From positions 7,171,001 through 7,235,000 of the forward strand of contig NZ_CP095855.1 in the NCBI RefSeq assembly GCF_023100805.1: a DNA stretch of 64,000 bases, read 5' to 3'. Source of the DNA: Chitinophaga filiformis (GTDB taxonomy: Bacteria; Bacteroidota; Bacteroidia; Chitinophagales; Chitinophagaceae). Shown here piece by piece: positions 8,001 through 18,000 of this stretch; positions within the stretch are counted from its first letter, which is position 1; each line of letters begins with the position of its first letter. The translations under genes were made by a program, and so were the position numbers. Below the pieces are notes generated by a model. The model had not been told where the DNA came from. It did no database searches and worked only from the letters and a program-made list of their open reading frames with translations.

Positions 8001-9478
8001 ACCCTGTCCACATATTGTCTTAGTTCCCCGTAAGTATAAGAGCACTCAGGGCCCATAACAGCAACACTGGCAGAATACACCGCTGCGGCGTCATACACCA
8101 GGTCCACAATAGTCTTTTCTTCCGGATATGTCAGTGCTGTATCGTTAAATACATGCAGCAATGTGGACAACTCCGTGCTATCCATAAAATCAATTGCGTA
8201 TGCTGGTTTAGCCGGATCATTGATCACTTCTTTCAACAGCTTTCCCAGATGCCGGACCAGCATGTCCGCATCCGCTTCGTCGAAATAACCGATGTTATAA
8301 TCAAGATCTACTTTTACATCTTCCTGTTCATCAAATTCTCTTACATATATCGCAAGTGCAACCCGCTCAGATTCATGCGTGAAGGGTATTACCCGGGTAT
8401 CCGTATTGTGAAAAGGATGTGCATAGTCATGCTTTTCATAGGAAAATGTTACATTAAAGAGCCGGTCCTTTTGCTCATACAGTTGCAACTGCTGAATGAT
8501 ATGTCCCAGCGGAAAACTCTGATGGCGGTAATCCTTCCTTAGTTCATTCTTAACCTGTTTTACAATTTCCGTAAAACTACTTTCAAAATCCATGGAAACT
8601 CTTAAGGGAGAAACTCCCATGAACAAGCCCACGGTTTGTTTAAACTGCCTGCTTCCCCTGTTGAGCACCGGCAGACCTATTGCAAAATCCCGGTTGTCGT
8701 ATACCCTTCCCAGGTAGATATATACACATGCCAGCAGCACATGGAATGTCGAGGCATCATTAGCCCTTGCCAACTCATTTAGCTTATCATAATCCTCCCT
8801 TTTAATATTCAATACTTTCCTGGCGCTTATATGATCACCCGGCCTTCCATCTGTATTTTTTCGTGGTATGAGCGATTCCGGCAGCGAAACGAATTTCTCC
8901 CGCCAATAAGCGGCATCATCGCGATAACTTTCGCTTTCCCTGTATTGGAGATCCTTATCAACATAATTAGTATACGGATAGTCATACCTGTGCTGCACAC
9001 TACCCGTCGCAATAATATCATTATACAATTCCGTCAGTCGCTGGAACATAAGGGAGGTTCCCCAGCCATCTGTAATAATGTGATGACAAACAAAAAACAG
9101 GTAATGAAGATCTTCTGTTACCCTGACCAACCCAAACCGGTGCAGGGGCTCTCCTTCCGAAAGATCAAACGGGGTCATAAATATTTTACGCATACGCGTT
9201 TCAGCTTCCGCCTCCGCATTCGTATGCGTGCAAAGGTCCATTACCTGTAAATAGGGGGTATACTCTTCCTGCACTTTTAACTCCGGCCCATTGCTTCCTT
9301 CTGTCAGGCAGCTATGGAAAATGTCATGCTGGCTGATCAGGTGCATATAAGCCTGATTTATTGCCTCAAGGTCCAGGGCGCCCTTTATTTCGATCCGGGC
9401 GCCTATATTGTAAATAGGCGCACCGGGAAATAACTGCTGCTCAAAAAAAATATCTTCCTGCTGCAAAGTTAGTCTCAT
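5021..9478 (-). CDS. NRPS5: nonribosomal peptide synthetase, C-A-T-C, glycine-type pocket
   Basis: A 1,485-residue synthetase. Domains: C1 about 1-430 (HHIITDGW at 132), A about 455-960, T about 975-1045 (DNFFSLGGHSL, phosphopantetheine Ser), C2 about 1055-1485 (HHIVADGW). C1 begins LTLQQEDIFF...APIYNIG, like starter or lipo-initiation condensation domains, which suggests that this protein opens the assembly line. The pocket residues I read by alignment to GrsA are D-I-L-Q-L-G-M-I-W-K, nearly the published glycine code. The protein ends in an intact C domain with no following A domain, so C2 must hand the chain to another protein. It is the last gene of the long operon, 17 nt after the thioesterase gene. 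Confidence 0.93.
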   Translation of the reverse strand: MRLTLQQEDIFFEQQLFPGAPIYNIGARIEIKGALDLEAINQAYMHLISQHDIFHSCLTEGSNGPELKVQEEYTPYLQVMDLCTHTNAEAEAETRMRKIFMTPFDLSEGEPLHRFGLVRVTEDLHYLFFVCHHIITDGWGTSLMFQRLTELYNDIIATGSVQHRYDYPYTNYVDKDLQYRESESYRDDAAYWREKFVSLPESLIPRKNTDGRPGDHISARKVLNIKREDYDKLNELARANDASTFHVLLACVYIYLGRVYDNRDFAIGLPVLNRGSRQFKQTVGLFMGVSPLRVSMDFESSFTEIVKQVKNELRKDYRHQSFPLGHIIQQLQLYEQKDRLFNVTFSYEKHDYAHPFHNTDTRVIPFTHESERVALAIYVREFDEQEDVKVDLDYNIGYFDEADADMLVRHLGKLLKEVINDPAKPAYAIDFMDSTELSTLLHVFNDTALTYPEEKTIVDLVYDAAAVYSASVAVMGPECSYTYGELRQYVDRVAAYLQQQYLAGAGTPVGIMMDRSGKMLITMMGILASGAAYIPLDPSFPKERLEYIVEQSGCRLLIADEQYMDLFAGKPALTIIRAEDLQDGAMEQTDLLYKPVAGDLAYIIYTSGSTGQPKGVEITHRSVVNFLTSMQIAPGIAQADKLLAVTTYSFDISVLEFFLPLVAGATVYIADKGMTSDPEALIRLLEDVKPSIMQATPSLWHMLFVSGWQGNTGLKVLCGGEPLDHATGQKILTRCKELWNMYGPTETTIWSAIKQIKRPEDVDIIGTPIGNTRVYILDDWRQPVPVGAVGEIYIGGAGLAKGYRLRDDLTTERFIQSPFEKGERIYRTGDVGRWLHHGEISFLGRKDNQVKIRGYRVELGEIEKQLLEIEGVNQAVVVARRSDDQRTFLAAFIVSGKAVNDSDLRAALATKLPEYMIPSAFIVVDVMPVTPNGKVDRKALGAMELAGVVSTAAYEAPASEMESALQALWEKILGIKAPGVSDNFFSLGGHSLNATQLINDVYRLLGIKLKLRSVFLQPTIRQLAKCLAEQGREGFQPIPAAPAAPSYPLSPNQEGIWMAVQANHGALAYNMTGVYSVEGPLSVPALEAAIRTVICRHESLRTGFTEQNGEVKQTILSPDQVCFNISLHHSETPDLLADALVQYRFELDRPPLIKVDMINAGDNRSILILVLHHIVADGWSLDVLLNEVTGLYHEYDKGKGIELPQLPVQYKDYTMWLLERLKKGQFEKHQQYWSRQFENADPHPILKADKEVPVQTSFNGAMVHFELESTIASGLTGLASAHNATLFMALLAGMNALFFRESGERDICIGTPVAGREHPYLENQIGLYINTLALRTTFEKDDNFLQLLQKVRTVVLNGFAYQEYPYISGRQSLFDVLIVLQSKGTAVEDIRGFGDAIIKRRPLMQSVSRFPLVFNFYQRGDTLSCEVEYNSDLFLPETIAILVARFQQLVGAVIADPREKLDSLDLLLDFEKAVLTPVVSIDLDL

Positions 9479-9495
9479 AAACTATCAGTAAGATT

Positions 9496-10179
9496 TTACA
9501 TTAACAAACCAACAAAGTACCTGCTGAAATAGGTTTGATGCCTGTAGATGAAAAAGTGATCGCCCGCTACTTCTTCAACGCACACTTCATCATAAGACAG
9601 ATGCTTCCATTCGTTGACTTCCTTTTCATTGATACCTTCATCACTTCCATAGAATACATCTATAGGTATGGAAATAGGCGCTTTATTTTCATACCTGAAC
9701 TCTTCTATACTTTTAAAATCTGCCCTCAGCACAGGTTCAAAAAACTCCATCAGCATCAGCTCATCTTTTAATTCCTGCGGAATACCACCGAGAGCCATTA
9801 CTTCTTCCCAGAACTGCGCCGCAGGGAGATGGGCTATTCTGCGCTGACGCCTTACAGTAGGCGGGTTACAGCCGGTAACCACCAGCTTCAGGGGTTTTCT
9901 GAATCCTGCTGCCTCAATTTCCCGGCATACGAGAAATCCCACCAGGCCTCCCATACTATGGCCATAAATAACGTAGTCTTCATTTCGTATACGTTTCTTC
10001 ACCTGTTCAAATGCATCTTTTACTATTTCTTCCAGGGTATACAACAGAGGATCGTCGATCCTCATGCCTCTTCCAGGATATTCCAGTACAGTAAATTTTA
10101 TAAATTCGGGAAGCATTTCCTTTAAATATGCGAAGGAGTATTTCCCTCCTCCTGCAAATGGGAAGACGATCACTTTCAT
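9496..10179 (-). CDS. Type II thioesterase
   Basis: A stand-alone alpha/beta-hydrolase of 227 residues of the external (TEII) class, which removes mis-primed acyl or aminoacyl groups from carrier domains. It shows FPFAGGG near the N-terminus, the nucleophile elbow GHSMGG (about residue 75) with Ser, and the C-terminal catalytic His in AGDHFF. Size is usual for the family. Its start overlaps the end of the oxygenase-aldolase gene by 4 nt, so translation is probably coupled. This protein has the normal serine nucleophile, in contrast to the cysteine in the thioesterase domain of NRPS2. Confidence 0.93.
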   Translation of the reverse strand: MKVIVFPFAGGGKYSFAYLKEMLPEFIKFTVLEYPGRGMRIDDPLLYTLEEIVKDAFEQVKKRIRNEDYVIYGHSMGGLVGFLVCREIEAAGFRKPLKLVVTGCNPPTVRRQRRIAHLPAAQFWEEVMALGGIPQELKDELMLMEFFEPVLRADFKSIEEFRYENKAPISIPIDVFYGSDEGINEKEVNEWKHLSYDEVCVEEVAGDHFFIYRHQTYFSRYFVGLLM

Positions 10180-12044
10180 ATTCGCTTATATTGGGTTAAC
10201 TCGGGGTAGAGACGCTCTACTTTACGTTGCAGGGCATCAAATTCAATTTTAAAACCTATGGGATTGGCAATCCATTCTTTTGTTGTACGTGCCACCTCAG
10301 CATCTATCAGGCTGAAAGGGCCGGTTTGCCGGCACAGGATATTTATCCTGCAAGCCCTTTCGAGCGCCACCATATACATAACAGCCGTTTCAATGCTTTC
10401 CCCACAGGTAATGGCGCCATGATTGGCCAGGATCGCGGCGCTCTTGCCATTCAATGCCCTGGCCAGCTTCATGGAATCTTCCACTTCGTTGACAGGGCCA
10501 TTGTATTCATTATAAAGGGCCAGGTTCTCGAAAAACATACAGCAGTTCTGGTCTACCGGTTCTATAAGGCTGTTCAGCGCGGAAAAGACCGTTCCCCAGG
10601 GAGAATGCGTATGCACAATACAGTTCAGTTCCGGGTACATTTTATGGATAGTAGCATGTATGCAGAAACCAGCTACGTTGACCGGGTGGTCACCGTCTAC
10701 AATAATACCATCTTCATTTACCATAATCAGGTTATCCGGTGTCACTTCTTCAGACAGCATGCCGAATGGGTTCACCCAAAAGAGGCCTTCCTTACCCGGT
10801 ACTTTAAAACTGATATGACCACTGATACCACCTTCTTCCAGGTGCAGGGCTGCCATGATCCTGTTGGCTACGGAAAGCTTGTATTTTAACGCTGCTTCAC
10901 TGCTCTCTGTATTTAACCTGTTCACATAATGTGAGGCGGTCCTCATCCTGGAATCTGCTACTGCCTGCTGATCTACCAATAAACCCTTATCCGCTTGTTT
11001 AAACTGGTTAGCATGTTCTTCCGTCATAGCTACAAGGATGCTGCGGCTACCCTTGAAGGGAGCACGCCCATGAGAGTAAAGCATATTATCGAGCATGATC
11101 AGGTCACCCTCCTGCCAGTCGAATGAAAAGGCGGCTTTATAATAGGCAGCCTTTATCGCTGTCAATGTATCGACTGGTATAGCACTATGATCACCGTAGT
11201 AAGCATTCCTCGGAAGCTGTTCTTCTCCGTATTCCTCTAACAGGTATTCATATACCTCCTTTTGCAGGTTGGTGTAATGAAAGAGGTGCGCCTGGTTAAA
11301 CCAGACCTTTTCCCCAAGTACAGGATGCAGCAGCACTCCCTGTGCCAGCTGCATGGTCCTTAACTGCCCGTCCCCTTTCCACTCCAGCTGTATCCCTCTC
11401 TTTTTGCAGTATTGTTCTACCTCTTCCTTATTCTCAGTCTGGAAGAATTGCTTCCAGCTGATGTCCATTTCATTAGTGAAATTCCGTACATACAATACCC
11501 CATGTTCTTCAAATTTCCTCCTTGTTCCCTCATCAAGAAGGCGATACACGGCGCGGCTGTCACATACAGGTGTTTGTCCACCTTCTGCTGCAGGCTGCTC
11601 GCAATAGAAGAATATCTTCCCTGCCCAATGGTCACTGTATGAATGCTCATTATGCTGTACTATGGCATGCTCCTGAGGGAACTCTGTGGAAGTATATACC
11701 TTCGCTTCCAATTGTGTTCTGGGTGTGGAGGGTTCTGTATAATTCAGCAGTTCACTCCCCGAAACAGCGCGGGCAATATCGGAGAATTGCCGCCTGTCCT
11801 CCAGGGGCTTAAAGCCCCTGAACAGTACTATTCGCCCTTCCTCAAATACGCTTTTTACATAATCAAGATTATCAGTGATCCATTTGTTGAGCGTAAGACC
11901 CGGCTTTTTGCATTCCAGCACAGTGATCTTTGTATATTCATTTCCTATGCTTTTCCTTTCACTGTCTTCAATACTACTTTTCGGTACGAATACTTTTGGT
12001 TTGGTACTTAACAAACCCTCTAAACTATTTTTGTTTACCGCCAT
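10176..12044 (-). CDS. TauD/SyrP-like Fe(II)/2-oxoglutarate oxygenase fused to class II aldolase
   Basis: A 622-residue two-domain fusion. Residues about 35-345 form a TauD-family domain with iron ligands in HNEHSY (H131, E133) and YSHGRAPF (H325) and the 2-oxoglutarate Arg near 334. The surrounding FFYCEQPAAEGGQTPVCD is typical of SyrP-like enzymes that beta-hydroxylate carrier-bound Asp. Residues about 385-610 form a class II aldolase/adducin domain with probable zinc ligands in HTHSPWG (H478, H480) and NHGA (H542). Both halves look intact. The oxygenase may hydroxylate a tethered residue, possibly one of the Asp residues. The aldolase might cleave or rearrange a beta-hydroxy product, which is inference. 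The fusion is unusual. It lies 2 nt after NRPS4. Confidence 0.88.
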   Translation of the reverse strand: MAVNKNSLEGLLSTKPKVFVPKSSIEDSERKSIGNEYTKITVLECKKPGLTLNKWITDNLDYVKSVFEEGRIVLFRGFKPLEDRRQFSDIARAVSGSELLNYTEPSTPRTQLEAKVYTSTEFPQEHAIVQHNEHSYSDHWAGKIFFYCEQPAAEGGQTPVCDSRAVYRLLDEGTRRKFEEHGVLYVRNFTNEMDISWKQFFQTENKEEVEQYCKKRGIQLEWKGDGQLRTMQLAQGVLLHPVLGEKVWFNQAHLFHYTNLQKEVYEYLLEEYGEEQLPRNAYYGDHSAIPVDTLTAIKAAYYKAAFSFDWQEGDLIMLDNMLYSHGRAPFKGSRSILVAMTEEHANQFKQADKGLLVDQQAVADSRMRTASHYVNRLNTESSEAALKYKLSVANRIMAALHLEEGGISGHISFKVPGKEGLFWVNPFGMLSEEVTPDNLIMVNEDGIIVDGDHPVNVAGFCIHATIHKMYPELNCIVHTHSPWGTVFSALNSLIEPVDQNCCMFFENLALYNEYNGPVNEVEDSMKLARALNGKSAAILANHGAITCGESIETAVMYMVALERACRINILCRQTGPFSLIDAEVARTTKEWIANPIGFKIEFDALQRKVERLYPELTQYKRI

Positions 12045-12046
12045 GG

Positions 12047-15000
12047 TTATTTGATTTTAGCCTTATTGAAATGTTGCATTTTCTTAAGCAGGTCCTGCTG
12101 TAATCCTTTTTTGTGGTCAACCATTTGTTTCTTATATGCAGGGGTATAAGTATCAAGATCGCTAACAGTGCTATCCGGATCTTTCGTTACGGCTTCAAGA
12201 CATTGGATATAAGCTGCCACAATTAATTGGATGACCTCCTCCTTAAAAAGCGCCGAGCGGTATTCCACGGTGCCCGACAACTGTTTCTGTCCAGACCTCA
12301 TCACCAGGCTCAGGTCAAACTTAGAATTGATCTCCCCGGGCACTACCCTTGCCACCTTCAATTGTTCCTGCTCCAGTTTACGGAAAGCGTCATCACCGTC
12401 ATTATTCAGTACGAACCTGGCCTGAAAAAAAGGATTAAGGCCGGGCTGCCTTTCATAGGACAGATGATTAACCAATTCTTCAAACGGCATATCCTGGTGG
12501 GCAAAATCTTCCAGCAACTCTTTACTGCTGCGTTCCAGCAGGGTGGCAAATTTCTCTGATGGATCTATCGATGTCTTCAAGACGATCGTATTGACAAAAA
12601 AACCGACCACGGGTTCCAGGTCACTGTGCCTGCGACCGGCAACAGAGGTACCCAGCATAATTTGCCGCTGGTGGCTGACATGGTACAACAATACATTAAA
12701 TGCTGTCAGTAAGACGGAGAATAAGGAGGTCCGTTTTTCAACAGCCAGTTCCTTTACAGCTTCATACAATGACAGATCTACCGAAAAAACAAACCCTTTA
12801 CCTGCAGAAGATGTAGTGGCCGACCTGCCATTGGACAGCGGCAAATGTAAAACCGGCATCTCACCATCCAGTCTTCTCTTCCAATATGCGATTGTGTTTT
12901 CGAATGCCTCACTGCGGAGAAAACTATTTTCCCATTCTGAGAAATCGCGGTATTGGAGATGAATAAATGGAAGTATGGGCTCCTTCCCGGCGCTTAACGC
13001 ATAATACACTGCTATCCACTCCCGGATAAGTAGTTCCATTGACCAGCCATCGCTGATAATGTGATGCATGATCAACATCAACAAATACTTATTCTCCTGC
13101 AATGCCAGTACTTTCAAGCGAAACAACTGCTGATCATAAAGCTCAAAGGGAATACTGTTTTCCCTGTTTATCAATTGCTGTACGGCCGCGTCAGAAAACA
13201 TTTCATTGGATGATGCGAATTCAAAGTTAGTCAGCCCTGTGGCCAATATTTTTTGCCTTGGCAGTCCTGCTCCATCTATAATAAAAATGGTCCTGAGACT
13301 TTCATGCCGTTGCACAAGATGCCGGAAGGCCTGCTCCAATATGGGGATCGACACCTCGCCTTCTATCATTAATCCTCCTGAGATGTTGTATGACGCTTCG
13401 TTGCCCGGCACCTGGGCAGCCATCCATAACCTTCTTTGATTGGGAGACAATTCATAATCGTTCCTTTCCAATGCTTTTGGAATGACCAGGTGCCCATCTT
13501 CTTTCTGCTTCTCAATAACAGCGGCCAGCCCCTGAATATCAAAATTATTGAAGATGTCCTTCAATCCGATTGTCCTGTTCAACTGCCGGTCGATCCTGTT
13601 GATCAAACGGATGGCAATAAGACTGTTACCGCCCAGTTCAAAAAAATTGTCGGTCACACCTATCTGCTGTCGTCCCAGCAAATCCTGCCATATTGCTACA
13701 AGTTGCCGTTCCAGTTCATTACGCGGAGGTACAGCTGCTGAAGCAGCGCTATGTATTTCCTGCGGTTCCGGCAAGGCACGCCGATCAATCTTTCCATTAG
13801 ATGTGAGTGGTATTTTTTCCAACTCTATGTACAGGGAAGGGATCATATAAGCGGGTAAGCACGCTTTCAGGAAGGAATGAAGCGCGTCTCTCGTATAGTG
13901 GGGCGTTGTGACTATATAGGCCACCAGCTGATTATTCCCCAATACATCCTGCTTTGCGAGCACTGCACATTGCCTGATACCATTATGCTTCTGAATGACA
14001 GTTTCTATTTCTCCGGGTTCCACCCTGTAACCTCTTATTTTGACCTGGGAATCAATGCGGCCCTTAAACACTATGTTTCCGTCGGCCAACCTTCGTACGC
14101 TATCACCAGTACGATAAAGCCTTCCGCTCCCGCTGAATATATTGTCAATAAACCGCTCCCGGGTTAGCTCCTCCCTGTTAAGATATCCTTTTGCTACGCC
14201 ATCGCCCCCTATTAAAAGCTCACCCCACACGCCAACCGGGCATAGCGAAAAGTTGCTATCGACTATATATGCCTGGCTGTTTGAAAATACCTGTCCGACC
14301 GGCACTGACCCGTAATTCCTGCCGGGTTCCACTACGTGCAGCAATTTACCGATGGTTGTCTCCGTAGGCCCGTAGTGATTAATGATCGTCAATCCGGGTG
14401 CAGCTTTATGAATGGCCCTTACGATCGCACCACTCAACTCCTCCCCGCCAAATATGATCATCCGGGCGGGCAACAGCAATGCTCCATCTGTTTCAAGCGT
14501 CTTCCAGTAAGAAGGTACTATCTTGATACAATCAACAATATGGTCTTTAAAATATTGATGGAGACGTCCCGGATTTGTCAGCATCTCTTTCGGGAACAAG
14601 TGAAGACTGCCTCCTGAAAGCATGGCGCTGAATATGACTGTGTTTCCAAGATCAGTGGAGATCGTAGACATCAATCCAAAAGTGCCGTTGGACTTAATGG
14701 TTGTTTTGGAAAAAATCCCAAAGGTATAGTCCACTACGTTGCGGTGCGTGACCATCACGCCCTTGGGCTGGCCGGTGGAACCTGAGGTATAGATGACATA
14801 AAGGGTATCATCCGGCGCCAAACTAAGTGCCGGCGACCCGGCAGGTATATCCCAGGTTACTTCATCATCTATCCGTAGCACCTGCAACGATGCATGATGG
14901 TTCAATGCAGTACATGCCTTATTACTTACGGCCACGCTGGCCTGCGTATCTGCAATGATATAATCAATCCTTTCGGCAGGATAATCCGTATCTACAGGTA

Positions 15001-18000
15001 CATATGCAGCACCGGCCTTCATTATTCCTAAAATGCCTGCCAGCATCATCTCCATGGCATCATCCAGGCAGATGATCACCATATCACCTTTTTTAACGCC
15101 TTGATCCACCAGGCGATGTGCAAGCCTGTCGGAAGCTTCCTTTACCTTGCGGTAGGTAAGCGATCTGTCTCCAAACACAATAGCAGTTGCATCAGGAACG
15201 CGGAGGGCCTGCTCTTCAAATAATGTGACGATGGTCTGCTCCCGCGGATAGTTGTTTTGAAAGTTGTTAAACGTGAAGCGAAGCTGTTGCTGCTCTTCCT
15301 TTGTAAGGATGGTAAGCTCCGCTGATTTCCCTTCAGGACGCCGTACAACATCATGCAGCAAAGTCCTGTAATGCGCAAAAAGGCGGTCTATCGTTTCTGA
15401 CAGGAATAGTTCAGTACTGTATTGGATGGCAACCTGTAATCCCTGTGCTTCTTCTGTTATATTAAATGCCAGGTCGAAGCGACAGGTCTTTTGCACAAAA
15501 GGCAATAAAGAAAAATTGATATCTCCTGTTGTCCATTTGTCTACCCGCTCATTGTTCTGCAGTGCGAACAATACCTGGAAAAGGTCTGCCTGGTTAAAGT
15601 TCCTGTCTCTTTCCAGATTACCAACTACTTTTTCAAAAGGCACATCCTGGAAATTATATGCTTCCAGTGTAGTTTCCTTCACTTTGGCCAGCATTTCCCT
15701 GAAAGAAATTTGTCCATCCAGGCTACTGCGCAATACAATCGTATTTACAAAAAAACCGATCAGGGGCCCGATCTCCAGTTGGCCACGGTTGGCTACAGGA
15801 ATGCCCACTGCAATATCTTCATGGCCGGAATAGCGGTATAGTAATATTTTAAAAGCTGTGAGCAGGGTCATAAAAAGAGTTACATTCTCTCTCGCTGACA
15901 GATCTTTCAGTTGTTGGGTCAGCTCCTTTTCAATGCTGAAGTAAAGTGTATTTCCTCCTTCTCCTCTTGCACCATATCTTTCAGCATCAGCAGGAAGAGA
16001 CAAGGGTTTCATTCCATTCAATCTATCCTTCCAGTAAGCGAGCTTCCCATCCAAAAGCGATCCTGAATAGTATTTCCGCTGCCATACTGCATAGTCCCGG
16101 TATTGAACCGCCAGCGGCTGCAGCGCCGGAATGCGTTGTTCTTTCTCAGCCTGGTAGTATTCAATCAGCTCCCGTACAAATATTGGCATGGACCATCCAT
16201 CTGCTATCATGTGATGCATCACAATGATCAGGATGTGCTCCTGTTCAGATATGGCCAAAAGGCAAACACGGATTAAATAGTCCTTTGCGAGATCAAAAGG
16301 CTTTTGCAGCGCTTCTTCCACAAGCGTGTCATAAGCGCCTTTAAACGCCGGGATATATTGCAACTGCCAGTTACCTGCTGTTATTATCTCCTGGAAGGCC
16401 TCACCTTTCTCTGACCTGATCACCGTTCTCAGTATTTCATGTCTTTCTATCAAATCAAGAAACGCTTTTTCAAGCAGGGCCTTTTCCAGTTTTCCTTGTA
16501 GCTGCAGTACGACCGGTAAGTGATATGAAAGGCTACCTTCCAGCTGATGGATCAACCATAGGCGCTCCTGTGAAAAAGACAATGGTATCTTTTCCGGACG
16601 TTCCTGCGGCAGGATATGGGGAAGCACAGCCTTAACAGCATGCTGCTTTATATAATGCCCTAAAAGCCTGATGGTTGGATTTGCAAATAAGGTACTGACA
16701 GGTATATCTATTGAGAAGTCATTCCTGATAGCCGATCCTACACGGGTGATCATCAGGGAATTTCCTCCCAGTTCAAAAAAATTGTCGGTAACGCCCACCT
16801 GCCCCAGGCCCAGTATTTCCTGCCAGATAGCAGCCAAATGTTGTTCTGTTTCCGTTTCAGGAGCGCTATAGGCCTTCCTGATAACATCCTGACCGCTTAC
16901 ATCCGGCAAAGCCTTTTTATCTACTTTTCCATTGGGGGTAAGCGGCAGCGCTTTGATCTTCACAAAAAAAGAGGGGATCATATAGTCCGGCAGCAGCTTC
17001 ATGAGCTCCTGCCTTAACCAGGCTTTATCAATGAGCTCTGAAGAAACGTAATACGCTACCAGCGAAATCTCTCCTTTTACCGTACGGGCCATCACAGCCG
17101 CCTGGGTGATAGCCTTTGAAACCCGGAAAAGCGCATCCTCAACTTCTCCCGGCTCTATACGGTGGCCTCTTATTTTCACCTGGTCATCCGCTCTTCCGTA
17201 AAATTCAATGTTGCCATCCTTTAACCATCTTCCCATATCGCCGGTATCATACATCCTTTCCCCCGCTGCAAAGGGGTTGGCAATGAATTTCTCACGGCTG
17301 ATCTCAGGTTTACCCAGGTACTCCCTGGCCAGGCCCACCCCGGCCACATATATCTTTCCAATGATACCGATAGGTACCGGTTGCAGGCTGTCATCAAGAA
17401 TATATACTGAAAGATTTGCAATGGGCTTCCCTATCGGAATGTTCACACTATCCTGGTCCTTATCACCGACCCGATAGGTAGAAACACATACTGCACATTC
17501 TGTAGGTCCATAAGCGTTAAAATAAGCCACCTTACGTGCAGTGGCAACTGCTTTAGCCGGACGGGCAGCCTCACCAGCGGTAATGATACACCTGAGGCCC
17601 TCTATATCGTCTTCACTCAGCAAATCCAGGAAGCTCGGGGGAAAAGTAACCACACTGACTTCCTTTGCCTTCATATAACGGATCAGGACATCCTTATCCT
17701 TTATCATCTTCTCATCCGGTACTATGATCGCTGCGCCGCAATACAGGGCCATAAAGACCTCAGAGATTGATGCATCGAAAGAAAGCGGAGCGAATAACAA
17801 TACCTTGTCGTGCTGCGTTACAGAAAATATGCGGATCTGGTCCAGCGACATATTTACATTGCTCCGGTGTGCGATCATTACCCCCTTGGGGTGGCCGGTT
17901 GAACCTGATGTGTATATAATATAAGCAAGGTGGACGGGCCTGATGCTTATGTCCAGGTTTTGCTCAGGCTCCTGCCGGAGATCGATAAGGTCATAATTTA

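Noticed and set aside
10227..10889. Plus-strand frame of 220 codons
   Set aside because: Antisense to the aldolase half of the oxygenase-aldolase fusion.
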